Below, in pieces: positions 45,435 through 54,407 of a stretch of DNA of 64,000 bases; the first letter of the stretch is position 1; the number at the start of each line of letters is the position of its first letter. The stretch spans positions 62,001 to 126,000 of the forward strand of contig NZ_JARXYX010000010.1 in assembly GCF_029893585.1 (NCBI RefSeq). The letters are read 5' to 3'. Under the pieces are notes generated by a model. That model had not been told where the DNA came from and did no database searches. It was given only the letters and a program-made list of their open reading frames with translations. This DNA is from Streptomyces sp. LBL (GTDB lineage Bacteria; Actinomycetota; Actinomycetes; Streptomycetales; Streptomycetaceae). Both the position numbers and the translations under genes were made by a program.

Positions 45435-46556
45435 ATGAGCCTGACCCTGAGGACGATCAGTCGCGAGCAGCATCTGGCGTACATCCAGAGCCTGCCGTCG
45501 GCGAGCCACATGCAGGTTCCGGCCTGGGCGGATGTCAAGGCCGAGTGGCGCTCTGAGAGCCTCGGCTGGTTCGACGACCGCACCGGTGAGATGGTCGGCG
45601 CGGGGCTGGTGCTCTACCGGCAGCTTCCCAAGATCAAGCGCTACCTCGCCTACCTGCCCGAGGGCCCGGTCATCAACTGGTTCGCGCCAAATCTGACCGA
45701 CTGGCTGGAACCGATGCTCGCGCACCTCAAGCAGCAGGGCGCCTTCTCCGTGAAGATGGGCCCGCCGGTGATCATCCGGCGCTGGGACGCGGTCTCCATC
45801 AAGCAGGGCATCCAGAACCCGGACGTGAAGCGACTGCGGGACATCGAGGCCGACTTCATCGAACCGCGTGCCTTCGAAGTCTCCGACAAGCTGCGCCGCA
45901 TGGGCTGGCAGCAGGGTGAGGACGGGGGCGCCGGATTCGGTGACGTACAGCCCCGATATGTCTTCCAGGTCCCGCTGGCGAACCGCTCCCTGGAAGAGGT
46001 GCACAAGAACTTCAACCAGCTGTGGCGCCGCAACATCAAGAAGGCCGAGAAGGCGGGCGTCGAGGTCGTCCAGGGCGGCTACCACGACCTCGAGGAATGG
46101 CAGCGCCTGTACGAGATCACTGCTGTGCGCGACCACTTCCGGCCCCGCCCGCTGTCGTACTTCCAGCGCATGTGGACGGCCCTCAACACCGAGGACCCCA
46201 ATCGCATGCGGCTGTACTTCGCCCAGCACAACGGCGTGAACCTGTCGGCGGCGACGATGCTGATCGTCGGTGGGCACGTCTGGTACTCCTACGGCGCCTC
46301 CGACAACATCGGCCGGGAGGTCCGGCCCTCGAACGCGATGCAGTGGCGCATGCTGCGTGACGCCTACGCGCTCGGCGCGACCGCCTACGACCTGCGCGGC
46401 ATCTCCGACTCGCTGGACGAGACCGACCACCTCTTCGGCCTGATCCAGTTCAAGGTGGGCACTGGCGGTCAGGCCGCCGAGTACCTCGGCGAGTGGGACT
46501 TCCCGCTCAACAAGCTGCTCCACAAGGCGCTCGACATCTACATGTCGCGCCGCTGA
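45435..46556 (+). CDS. femX: FemX-type peptidyltransferase (FemABX family)
   Basis: Aminoacyl-tRNA-dependent transferase that adds the first interpeptide-bridge residue (glycine in Streptomyces) to lipid-linked peptidoglycan precursor. Double GNAT-like fold with the long helical insertion (LWRRNIKKAEKAGVEVV, about 195-211) and C-terminal AYDLRGISDSLDETDHLFGL. It has 373 residues. ATG 45435 follows GAGGAG. It is followed by an alanine-racemase-like gene and lies near a class A PBP gene. Confidence 0.92.
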   Translation: MSLTLRTISREQHLAYIQSLPSASHMQVPAWADVKAEWRSESLGWFDDRTGEMVGAGLVLYRQLPKIKRYLAYLPEGPVINWFAPNLTDWLEPMLAHLKQQGAFSVKMGPPVIIRRWDAVSIKQGIQNPDVKRLRDIEADFIEPRAFEVSDKLRRMGWQQGEDGGAGFGDVQPRYVFQVPLANRSLEEVHKNFNQLWRRNIKKAEKAGVEVVQGGYHDLEEWQRLYEITAVRDHFRPRPLSYFQRMWTALNTEDPNRMRLYFAQHNGVNLSAATMLIVGGHVWYSYGASDNIGREVRPSNAMQWRMLRDAYALGATAYDLRGISDSLDETDHLFGLIQFKVGTGGQAAEYLGEWDFPLNKLLHKALDIYMSRR

Positions 46557-46630
46557 TGTCGCGTTCTTCGCTTCAATAGCTCCCATATCTCTGATACACC
46601 GCAGCCACCAGAAAGGTTCCAGGTCCGGCC

Positions 46631-47662
46631 ATGGCGCTCACGCTCTACGTCGACACCGCGCGCTGGCGGGCGCACCACAAGCACGTGCAGGAGCAGTTCC
46701 CGTGGCTGGTCCCGGTCTGCAAGGGCAACGGTTACGGCTTCGGACACGAGCGGCTGGCGGAGGAGGCCACGCGCCTGGGATCGGACGTCCTCGCCGTGGG
46801 TACGACGTACGAGGCCGCGCGGATCAAGGACTGGTTCGGCGGTGACCTGCTGGTGCTGACGCCGTACCGGCGCGGCGAGGAGCCGGTGCCGCTGCCCGAC
46901 CGGGTCATCCGCTCGGTGTCGTCGATCGACGGGGTCTACGGTCTCGTGGGCGCTCGCGTGGTCATCGAGGTGATGTCCTCGATGAAGCGCCATGGCATCA
47001 GCGAGCAGGACCTGCCCCTGCTGCACACCGCCATAGAGAACGTCCGCCTGGAGGGCTTCGCCATCCACCTGCCGCTGGACCGCACCGACGGCTCGGACGC
47101 CGTCGAGGAGGTCATCGGCTGGATGGACCGGCTGCGCGCGGCCCGCCTGCCGCTGCACACGATGTTCGTCAGCCACCTCAAGGCCGAGGATCTCGCTCGG
47201 CTGCAGCAGCAGTTCCCGCAAACCCGGTTCCGGGCCCGTATCGGCACGCGGCTGTGGCTCGGCGACCACGAGGCCACGGAGTACCGCGGTGCCGTCCTGG
47301 ACGTCACGCGTGTGGCCAAGGGCGACCGCTTCGGCTACCGGCAGCAGAAGGCGGCCTCCGACGGCTTCCTGGTGGTCGTGGCGGGCGGTACGTCGCACGG
47401 GGTGGGTCTGGAGGCCCCCAAGGCTCTGCACGGCGTCATGCCGCGTGCCAAAGGCGTCGCCCGCGCCGGCCTCGCCACGGTCAACCGGAACCTTTCCCCG
47501 TTCGTCTGGGACGGCAAGCAGCGCTGGTTCGCCGAGCCGCCGCACATGCAGGTCTCGATCCTGTTCGTGCCCGCGGACGCCGCGGAGCCGAAGGTGGGCG
47601 AGGAACTCGTGGCTCATCTGCGGCACACCACCACGCAGTTCGACCGGATCGTCGACCGCTGA
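46631..47662 (+). CDS. Alanine-racemase-like PLP protein (fold type III)
   Basis: A 343-residue PLP barrel protein. The N-terminal lysine motif PVCKGNGYGFGHERLAEEA (about 28-46) corresponds to VKANAYGHG of alanine racemase. The C-terminal domain keeps a tyrosine (GDRFGYRQQ) at the position of the catalytic VSYG tyrosine, but GYADG is replaced by GGTSHG. It is likely an amino-acid racemase/epimerase or a PLP homeostasis protein acting on wall precursors next to femX, but activity is unproven. It starts 74 bp after femX and is probably co-transcribed. Confidence 0.8.
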   Translation: MALTLYVDTARWRAHHKHVQEQFPWLVPVCKGNGYGFGHERLAEEATRLGSDVLAVGTTYEAARIKDWFGGDLLVLTPYRRGEEPVPLPDRVIRSVSSIDGVYGLVGARVVIEVMSSMKRHGISEQDLPLLHTAIENVRLEGFAIHLPLDRTDGSDAVEEVIGWMDRLRAARLPLHTMFVSHLKAEDLARLQQQFPQTRFRARIGTRLWLGDHEATEYRGAVLDVTRVAKGDRFGYRQQKAASDGFLVVVAGGTSHGVGLEAPKALHGVMPRAKGVARAGLATVNRNLSPFVWDGKQRWFAEPPHMQVSILFVPADAAEPKVGEELVAHLRHTTTQFDRIVDR

Positions 47663-47679
47663 GCACCCTCGGACAACGG

Positions 47680-47714
47680 AAAGGCCGTACACGGAACCTC
47701 GTGTACGGCCTTTT
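47680..47714. terminator. Terminator between convergent genes
   Basis: AAAGGCCGTACAC and GTGTACGGCCTTTT form a perfect 13-bp stem with an 8-nt loop, 18 bp after the racemase-like gene and before the end of the opposing GT87 gene. Confidence 0.9.
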
Positions 47715-47750
47715 GTGTGACTCACGCAGACCGGCTCACACTGTGTTCAC

Positions 47751-49271
47751 TCAGAGCGAACCGTCCATGGGCGGCCCCGCGGGGGAGGTCGATCCCCGGC
47801 CGCCCCACTCCACCTGAGGCCCCTCGAAGTCAGCCGCGTGCCGCGGACGATGTGCGGCGGGGCCGAATACGAAGACGTCCTCCGCGCCGTCGAGCACACC
47901 GCCCGAGGGGTCGTCGTCGCCTGCCCGACGCACCACGTCCCGCTCCGGCATGAGGATGTCGCGCACGATCACCGCACACAGATACAGCGTGCCCAGCAGG
48001 TGCAGGGCGATGGTCCAGTGATAACCGTCCGTCGGCAGGCCCTTGTGAGCATCGCCACTGGTCGTATACGCGAGGTACATCCAGATCCCCAGGAAGTACG
48101 CGACCTCGCAGGCCTGCCAGATCAGGAAGTCCCGCCACTTCGGCCGGGCCAGCACGGCCAGCGGCACCAACCACAGGACGTACTGCGGCGAGTAGACCTT
48201 GTTGGTGAGGATGAACGCCGCGACGATCAGGAAGGCGAGCTGAGCGAAGCGCGGCCGACGCGGCGCGGTCAACGCCAGTGCCGCGATACCCACGCAGCAC
48301 AGCAGCACCAGCAGCGTGGCGAACATGTTGACGGAGTCCGTGGTGAGCGGGTTCTTCGAGTTCTGGGCCAGGATGAGCCAGAAGGACCCGAAGTCCACGC
48401 CTCGCTCCTGGCTGAACGTGTAGAACTTCGACCAGCCGTCGAAGGCGAACAGCATCACCGGAAGGTTCACGACCAGCCAGGCGACGGCCGTGCCTCCAAG
48501 AGCCTTTCCGAAGTCCCGCCATTTGCCCGCCCGCCAGCACAGCACGAAGAGCGGCCCGAGCAGGAAGACGGGATAGAGCTTGGCGGCCGTCGCAAGCCCC
48601 AGCAGGACACCGAAGGCGAGGGAGCGGCTCCGGGACCACATCAGCATCGCCGCGGCGGTCAGAGCGACCGCCAGGAGGTCCCAGTTGATGGTGGCGGTCA
48701 ACGCGAGGGCGGGCGCCAGAGCGACCAGCAGACCGTCCCAGGGACGCCGGGCGTGCGTACGGGTCACGCATACGATGATGACGGCCGCGCACACCATCAG
48801 CATCCCGGCGTTGACCATCCAGTACCACTGCTCCTGGTCCTGGATGCTGCCGCTGCCGGGCGTGAACCACGAGGCGGCCTCCATGAACACACCGGTCAGC
48901 ACCGGGTATTCGAGGTACTGCATGTCGCCGGGCAGCTTGTCGAAATACGGGACGAGCCCGTCGGCGAAGCCGCGCCCCTGATAGAGATGCGGGATGTCCG
49001 AGTAGCAGGCGTGCGTGTACTGCGAGCTGGCTCCGAAGAACCAGGCGCCGTTGTAGCAGGGCGCCTTCTGGACCAGACCGAGGGCGAACATACCGATCGC
49101 CACCAGCGCGATCACCCGGACGGGAGTCCACCAGGACGTCCCGAGCAGGGCCCGCCGTCCCACAGGGCCACCGATGAACTCACTGGCGGCCGCGGCGACC
49201 GCGTCATCCTTCGTCGGCCGCACCCGCTCCGGCTCGTGCACACTCGCTTGCGTCGATTCTGCGCTGGGCAT
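47751..49271 (-). CDS. GT87-family polyprenol-phosphate-sugar glycosyltransferase
   Basis: Polytopic GT-C glycosyltransferase of the type that uses polyprenyl-phosphate mannose or a similar donor outside the membrane. About 10-12 hydrophobic segments are present, with the conserved stretches PYFDKLPGDMQYLEYPVLTG, ATAAKLYPVFLLGPLFVL (typical AxKxxP motif) and YSPQYVLWLVPLAVL. It has 506 residues from ATG 49271; ATG 49280 is also possible. Its upstream region carries a parS site, and the frame reads through it only as a shadow. Confidence 0.85.
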   Translation of the reverse strand: MPSAESTQASVHEPERVRPTKDDAVAAAASEFIGGPVGRRALLGTSWWTPVRVIALVAIGMFALGLVQKAPCYNGAWFFGASSQYTHACYSDIPHLYQGRGFADGLVPYFDKLPGDMQYLEYPVLTGVFMEAASWFTPGSGSIQDQEQWYWMVNAGMLMVCAAVIIVCVTRTHARRPWDGLLVALAPALALTATINWDLLAVALTAAAMLMWSRSRSLAFGVLLGLATAAKLYPVFLLGPLFVLCWRAGKWRDFGKALGGTAVAWLVVNLPVMLFAFDGWSKFYTFSQERGVDFGSFWLILAQNSKNPLTTDSVNMFATLLVLLCCVGIAALALTAPRRPRFAQLAFLIVAAFILTNKVYSPQYVLWLVPLAVLARPKWRDFLIWQACEVAYFLGIWMYLAYTTSGDAHKGLPTDGYHWTIALHLLGTLYLCAVIVRDILMPERDVVRRAGDDDPSGGVLDGAEDVFVFGPAAHRPRHAADFEGPQVEWGGRGSTSPAGPPMDGSL

Positions 49272-49342
49272 GGGGCACATCCTGCCGTACGCGCCCAGGA
49301 AGACGCTGAGGGCCGCCACACCTGGTAGGTGCGGCGGCCCAT

Positions 49343-49356
49343 GTTTCACGTGAAAC
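49343..49356. promoter_or_regulatory. parS site (perfect)
   Basis: GTTTCACGTGAAAC between the PBP stop and the GT87 gene start. Confidence 0.9.
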
Positions 49357-49379
49357 ACCCTCGATGGGCGATATGGCGC

Positions 49380-52097
49380 CTAACCGGTCGGCCCTTGGAA
49401 GAGGCCTCCGTTGTTGCCGTTCCCTCTGGTGGTCCCGGTCCCGTCCGTCGCGGTTCCTGTGGGCGAGGACGTCACGCCCCCGTCGGTGCCACCATTGCCC
49501 GTTCCGCCGTTGTCCTGACCCTGGCCGGGGCACTGCCAGTCGAACTGGCAGGACTCCGTCGGTGTCGGCGACGAGGAGGGAGAGGAGGAGGGGGAGGCGG
49601 TCGGCGAATCGCTGGGCGACGGGCTCTGCGTCGGGCTGGGTTCCTCGGTCTGGCTGAACGTCGGAGTGGGCGTCGAGATCGGATCATCGTTGATGACCTC
49701 ACCGATGGGCTCCGGCGTCGGGAAGTTCTTCGGCGGCGTGTTCTTCAGCGCCTCTTCCATGTAGTCGTGCCAGATCTCGGACGGGAACGAGGCGCCGTGG
49801 ATCTTCTTTTGGCCACCTGTTCCGTACATCTTCAGAAACTCGCGGTTCTTCTTGGTCTCGTCGTCGTCCAGGCGGAACATGGTGATCGACGTGGACAGCT
49901 GCGGCGTGTATCCGACGAACCAGGCGGACTTGTTGCCGTCGGTGGTACCGGTCTTGCCGGCTACTTCACGGTCGCTCAGCTTGGCGTTGGTACCCGTGCC
50001 CTTGTCGACCACGGTCTTGAGCACGTCCGTGACGTTGTCGGCGACCTTGGCAGCGAACGCCTCCTTCGTCTTGGCCTCGTGCGTGTACTCCGTGCCGTTC
50101 TTGCTCGTGACTTTCACGACCGAGAACGGGTCGTTCTGCTTGCCGCTGGCCGCGAAGGTGGCGTAGGCACCGGCCATACGGATCGCGCTGGGGTCGGAGA
50201 TACCGATGGAGAAGGACGGGTAGTTGGTGCCGGCCAGGCTGTTCTCCAGGAGGCCGGCCTCCTCCGCCGACTCCTTCACCTTGTCCAGCCCGACGTCCAT
50301 ACCGAGCTGTACGAAGGCGGAGTTCACGGACTCCCGCATCGCCTCACGGAGGTCAATCTTGTAGCTCGGTGGAGAGCCGACCGACTTCCTGCCGTCGTTC
50401 TCCTGGAGCCACTCCTTGCCCTTCTCGTTCTTCCAGATCGATCCGTCGTATTCCTTGATCTTGAGATCGTTCTTGCCGCTGTACAGGCTCTGCGGGTTGA
50501 CCTGGGTCCGTTCGTCCTGCGCTTGCTCCGGAAGACCATCAGGATCCCGCACGCCCCACTTCATCGCCGCCGCGAGGACGAACGGCTTGAACGTCGAACC
50601 GACCTGGGCGCCCGTCGCGTCGGCGTTGTTGGTGAAGTGCTTTGTCGCGTCCTCGCCGCCGTAGATGGCCTTGATCGCGCCGGTCGCGGGATCCACGGAG
50701 GCGCCACCGAACTGAACGTGTTTGTCCGTATCCGGTCGCTCCTTGGGCTTGATGTTCGCCTTCCGGACCTTTTGCACCGCCTTCTCGAGCTCGTCGACCT
50801 TCTTCTTGTCGAAGGTCGTATGGATCGAGTAGCCACCCTGCTGCAGGTCGTCGGCGCTGATGTTCGTGTTGTTGATCAGGTACGCCTTGGCGAGGTCGAC
50901 CAGGTAGCCGACCTGGCCGCTCAGTTGGTTGTTCGAGCGCGGGTTCTGCGATGTGGGGAGCGTGGTGAACTTGGCCCGCTCCGTCGGGCTCAGATGGCCG
51001 TACTCGACCATCTTGTCCAAGGTGTCCTGCATCTGCCGCAGGGCCCGCTTCCTGTTGGCGTCAGGGGTAGCGGCGGCCGGGTCGATGGACTGCGAGCCCG
51101 CAGGATCGTAGTAGGTGGCACCCTTCAGCATCGCTGCCAGGAAGGCGCACTGCCCCGCGTCCAGTTTCTCCGCGTCCTTGTTGAAGTACGCGCGCGCGGC
51201 CGCCTGGATCCCGTACGCACTACGACCGTAGTACGCCGAGTTCAGGTACCCCTCCATGATCTTGTCCTTGGGGACCGTGGTGCCGACCTTGACGGAGACG
51301 AAGATCTCCTTGAACTTCCGGGAGACCGTCTGCGACTGGTCGTTGAGCATCGCGTTCTTCACGTACTGCTGGGTGATGGTGGAGCCACCCTGCGTCTCGC
51401 CGCCCCTGGCCATGTTGAGGACGGCGCGGGCGATGCCCTTCGGGTCGATGCCGCTGTCGGTCTCGAAGGTCTTGTTCTCCTGCGAGATGACGGCGTACTG
51501 CATGTTCTTCGGGATCTGCGAAAGGTTGAGTTCCTGGCGGTTGGTCTCACCACCGGTGGCCACCATCACGCTGTCGTCGGCCCAGTAGAAGACATTGTTC
51601 TGGGCTTTCGCGGTCTTCGCGACGTCGGGCACCTGCACCATGGCGTACCCGATGCCCGCGACGGCCACCATGCTGCCGAAGAAGCCGATGAAGAGTCCGG
51701 TCACCAGCTTCCACGAGGGCATCCAGCGCGCCGCGCCGTACTTGCCGGCGCGCGGATAGTCGATGATCCGCCTCTTGCCGGGCGCGACCGCGCGACCGCG
51801 CCCCGCGGAGCCGTGGGGGCCACCGCGCCCACCTGTTGGTTCGGCCGCTCTGCGCCGGCCGCCCGTACTTCTCTGCGAGGCCCGGCGGGCCTCGGCGCGG
51901 CTGCTGTACGGCCGCTCCTCACCTCCCGGGTCGTAGGACTCCGACTCCTGGGAACTCGTCCCATAGGAGTCGGAGAGAGACCCGGTGGCGCCTCGCGGTG
52001 CCGCACGGCGGCCGGAGGACGAGCCGGACTGGCCGCGTCGGGCCGCGGCACGTCCGCCTCCCTGCGGCTGCGGCGGTTTGCGACGGTGCTCACTCAT
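49380..52097 (-). CDS. Class A penicillin-binding protein
   Basis: Bifunctional peptidoglycan glycosyltransferase/transpeptidase. A basic, Ser/Gly-rich cytoplasmic leader of about 125 residues precedes one membrane segment (about 128-150). The GT51 domain follows (about 170-345, with SQENKTFETDSGID and GGSTITQQYVKN), then the transpeptidase domain with SxxK in GSTFK (about 499), SVN (about 591) and KTG in AGKTGTTDGN (about 717). A long Pro/Ser/Thr and Gly-rich extracellular tail ends it. The GT51 motif has EN instead of ED, as usual for actinobacterial members. ATG 52097 follows GAGGAG; 905 residues. Confidence 0.93.
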   Translation of the reverse strand: MSEHRRKPPQPQGGGRAAARRGQSGSSSGRRAAPRGATGSLSDSYGTSSQESESYDPGGEERPYSSRAEARRASQRSTGGRRRAAEPTGGRGGPHGSAGRGRAVAPGKRRIIDYPRAGKYGAARWMPSWKLVTGLFIGFFGSMVAVAGIGYAMVQVPDVAKTAKAQNNVFYWADDSVMVATGGETNRQELNLSQIPKNMQYAVISQENKTFETDSGIDPKGIARAVLNMARGGETQGGSTITQQYVKNAMLNDQSQTVSRKFKEIFVSVKVGTTVPKDKIMEGYLNSAYYGRSAYGIQAAARAYFNKDAEKLDAGQCAFLAAMLKGATYYDPAGSQSIDPAAATPDANRKRALRQMQDTLDKMVEYGHLSPTERAKFTTLPTSQNPRSNNQLSGQVGYLVDLAKAYLINNTNISADDLQQGGYSIHTTFDKKKVDELEKAVQKVRKANIKPKERPDTDKHVQFGGASVDPATGAIKAIYGGEDATKHFTNNADATGAQVGSTFKPFVLAAAMKWGVRDPDGLPEQAQDERTQVNPQSLYSGKNDLKIKEYDGSIWKNEKGKEWLQENDGRKSVGSPPSYKIDLREAMRESVNSAFVQLGMDVGLDKVKESAEEAGLLENSLAGTNYPSFSIGISDPSAIRMAGAYATFAASGKQNDPFSVVKVTSKNGTEYTHEAKTKEAFAAKVADNVTDVLKTVVDKGTGTNAKLSDREVAGKTGTTDGNKSAWFVGYTPQLSTSITMFRLDDDETKKNREFLKMYGTGGQKKIHGASFPSEIWHDYMEEALKNTPPKNFPTPEPIGEVINDDPISTPTPTFSQTEEPSPTQSPSPSDSPTASPSSSPSSSPTPTESCQFDWQCPGQGQDNGGTGNGGTDGGVTSSPTGTATDGTGTTRGNGNNGGLFQGPTG

Positions 52098-52368
52098 CGA
52101 ACGACTACTCCTCGGGCAGGCGCACCCGTGCGCGCCTGGAAACGGCGGCTGGTTTCCGGTCCCCCCGAAGTACGGATGCGGTAGGTCTCGCATTCACCCG
52201 TACTGCACCGAGGACAACGACGCTCCGCAGGCGTCACTCGGTTCCCGGTGGTGTGCATGGCGCACAGACTACGCACCTTCAAAACCGGCCCAGCGACGAA
52301 GGTCACCCCAAAACAGGCAACTTGCTTCCCTTGAATCAATGATGTGACCCCGTTCACCGTTCCCCCAC

Positions 52369-52397
52369 TTGTCCCATCCGGAAGGCCGTTCTATCGT
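52369..52397 (+). promoter_or_regulatory. Putative promoter of padR-ino1
   Basis: TTGTCC (52369-52374) and TATCGT (52392-52397) are 17 bp apart; the start point at about 52404 falls inside the palindromic operator. The rest of the 52098-52471 gap holds no gene. Confidence 0.65.
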
Positions 52398-52399
52398 CT

Positions 52400-52422
52400 T
52401 GATGTATCGAGTCGATACATCA
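52400..52422. promoter_or_regulatory. Perfect 23-bp palindrome, probable PadR operator
   Basis: TGATGTATCGA (52400-52410) and TCGATACATCA (52412-52422) are exact inverted arms around one central G. It overlaps the predicted transcription start of the PadR gene, an autoregulatory position. Confidence 0.8.
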
Positions 52423-52471
52423 GCTCGGCATAAGACCGTCACGGCCCGTCCGCGGCAGAGAGGAGGCGACC

Positions 52472-53155
52472 ATGAGCCGGCGTTCCGGGATCCTTGAGTT
52501 CGCCGTACTCGGCCTGCTCCGCGAGTCCCCGATGCACGGCTATGAGCTGCGAAAACGACTCAACACATCGCTGGGTGTGTTCCGTGCGTTCAGCTACGGA
52601 ACGCTGTACCCCTGCCTCAAGACGCTGGTCGTCAACGGCTGGTTGATCGAGGAGCCGGGGAACGTCCCCGCGGAGGCCCTCGCCGCACCACTCGCAGGGC
52701 GTCGCGCCAAGATCGTCTACCGGTTGACGGTGGAAGGTAAGGAGCACTTCGAAGAGCTCCTCTCTCAGACCGGGCCCGACGCGTACGAGGACGAGCACTT
52801 CGCGGCTCGCTTCGCCTTCTTCGGGCAGACCTCTCGTGATGTGCGCATGCGCGTCCTTGAGGGCCGCCGCGGCCGGCTTGAGGAACGCCTGGACAAGATG
52901 CGCGTCTCGCTGGCGCGCACCCGCGAGCGCCTCGACGACTACACGCTTGAGCTCCAGCGCCACGGGATGGAGTCCGTGGAGCGCGAAGTGCGCTGGCTGA
53001 ACGAGCTCATCGAGAGCGAGCGGGCCGGACAGGACCTGAAGGATTCCACCTCCGGGGGGTCCGCTCAGCACGACACCACATCTGGAGCGTCGGGCGGCCT
53101 GCCCCGTCCCGGGAACACCCCCGGGACGGATACGCCCGACGACACCGCCACGTGA
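52472..53155 (+). CDS. PadR-family transcriptional regulator
   Basis: A 227-residue regulator. The PadR winged helix (residues 5-95) has [20 protein letters not shown] and [21 protein letters not shown] helical Vir_C-like dimerisation domain follows (about 105-190), then a disordered tail. ATG 52472 follows GAGGAGG. It lies 44 bp upstream of the inositol-phosphate synthase gene on the same strand, so it probably controls both itself and ino1 from the palindrome upstream. Confidence 0.92.
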   Translation: MSRRSGILEFAVLGLLRESPMHGYELRKRLNTSLGVFRAFSYGTLYPCLKTLVVNGWLIEEPGNVPAEALAAPLAGRRAKIVYRLTVEGKEHFEELLSQTGPDAYEDEHFAARFAFFGQTSRDVRMRVLEGRRGRLEERLDKMRVSLARTRERLDDYTLELQRHGMESVEREVRWLNELIESERAGQDLKDSTSGGSAQHDTTSGASGGLPRPGNTPGTDTPDDTAT

Positions 53156-53199
53156 GAGCCCGGTCAGGGCCTCACTCGTACACACAGGGAGCAACCGGA

Positions 53200-54282
53200 A
53201 TGGGTTCGGTTCGCGTAGCCATCGTCGGCGTGGGCAACTGCGCCGCGTCGCTGGTACAGGGAGTCGAGTACTACAAGGACGCCGACCCGGCGTCCAAGGT
53301 CCCCGGCCTGATGCACGTCCAGTTCGGCGAGTACCACGTGCGTGACGTCGAGTTCGTCGCCGCGTTCGACGTGGACGCCAAAAAGGTCGGACTCGACCTC
53401 ACGGACGCCATCGGGGCGTCCGAGAACAACACCATCAAGATCTGCGACGTGCCCCGCACCGGTGTCACCGTTCAGCGCGGCCACACCCGCGACGGCCTCG
53501 GCAAGTACTACCGAGAGACCATCGAGGAGTCCGCCGAGGCGCCGGTCGACATCGTCCAGGTCCTCAAGGACAAGCAGGTCGACGTCCTCGTCTGCTACCT
53601 GCCCGTCGGCTCCGAGGATGCGGCGAAGTTCTACGCCCAGTGCGCCATCGACGCCAAGGTCGCCTTCGTCAACGCTCTCCCGGTCTTCATCGCCGGCACC
53701 AAGGAGTGGGCGGACAAGTTCACCGAGGCGGGTGTCCCGATCATCGGTGACGACATCAAGTCCCAGGTCGGTGCCACCATCACGCACCGCGTCATGGCGA
53801 AGCTGTTCGAGGACCGCGGCGTGGTTCTGGACCGCACGATGCAGTTGAACGTCGGCGGCAACATGGACTTCAAGAACATGCTCGAGCGCGAGCGCCTGGA
53901 GTCCAAGAAGATCTCCAAGACGCAGGCCGTCACCTCCCAGATCCCCGACCGGGACATGGGAGCGAAGAACGTCCACATCGGCCCGTCCGACTACGTCGCC
54001 TGGCTCGACGACCGCAAGTGGGCGTACGTCCGCCTTGAGGGCCGTGCCTTCGGTGACGTCCCGCTGAACCTGGAGTACAAGCTCGAGGTCTGGGACTCTC
54101 CGAACTCCGCCGGTGTCATCATCGACGCCGTGCGGGCCGCGAAGATCGCCAAGGACCGCGGCATCGGCGGCCCGGTCCTGTCGGCGTCGTCGTACTTCAT
54201 GAAGTCCCCGCCGGTCCAGTACTTCGACGACCAGGCCCGCGAGAACGTCGAGAAGTTCATCAGGGGTGAGGTCGAGCGCTGA
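53200..54282 (+). CDS. ino1: myo-Inositol-1-phosphate synthase
   Basis: Converts glucose-6-phosphate to inositol-1-phosphate with NAD+, the entry step to phosphatidylinositol, mycothiol and inositol-phosphate metabolism. [20 protein letters not shown] is the NAD-binding start. [20 protein letters not shown], then SKTQAV forms the catalytic lysine region, and [20 protein letters not shown] is conserved. It has 360 residues. ATG 53200 follows GGGAG. Ends before a strong terminator. Confidence 0.95.
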   Translation: MGSVRVAIVGVGNCAASLVQGVEYYKDADPASKVPGLMHVQFGEYHVRDVEFVAAFDVDAKKVGLDLTDAIGASENNTIKICDVPRTGVTVQRGHTRDGLGKYYRETIEESAEAPVDIVQVLKDKQVDVLVCYLPVGSEDAAKFYAQCAIDAKVAFVNALPVFIAGTKEWADKFTEAGVPIIGDDIKSQVGATITHRVMAKLFEDRGVVLDRTMQLNVGGNMDFKNMLERERLESKKISKTQAVTSQIPDRDMGAKNVHIGPSDYVAWLDDRKWAYVRLEGRAFGDVPLNLEYKLEVWDSPNSAGVIIDAVRAAKIAKDRGIGGPVLSASSYFMKSPPVQYFDDQARENVEKFIRGEVER

Positions 54283-54350
54283 CGAGACGGGCCGCGATGC
54301 GCTGACGAAGCAGAGCACCGCGTGCTGAAACCGCTCCTGCCAGAGCTGTT

Positions 54351-54385
54351 GAGGGTCCCCCGGGTGGACAGCCCGGGGGACCCTC
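54351..54385 (+). terminator. Strong GC terminator after ino1
   Basis: GGGTCCCCCGGG (54353-54364) and CCCGGGGGACCC (54372-54383) form a perfect 12-bp stem with a 7-nt loop, 70 bp after ino1. Confidence 0.88.
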
Positions 54386-54407
54386 CCTGTATGTGAGGCT
54401 GTGCCCC

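Noticed and set aside
49329..52184. 951-codon plus-strand frame opposite the PBP gene
   Set aside because: Antisense of the clear class A PBP; no domain or ribosome site.
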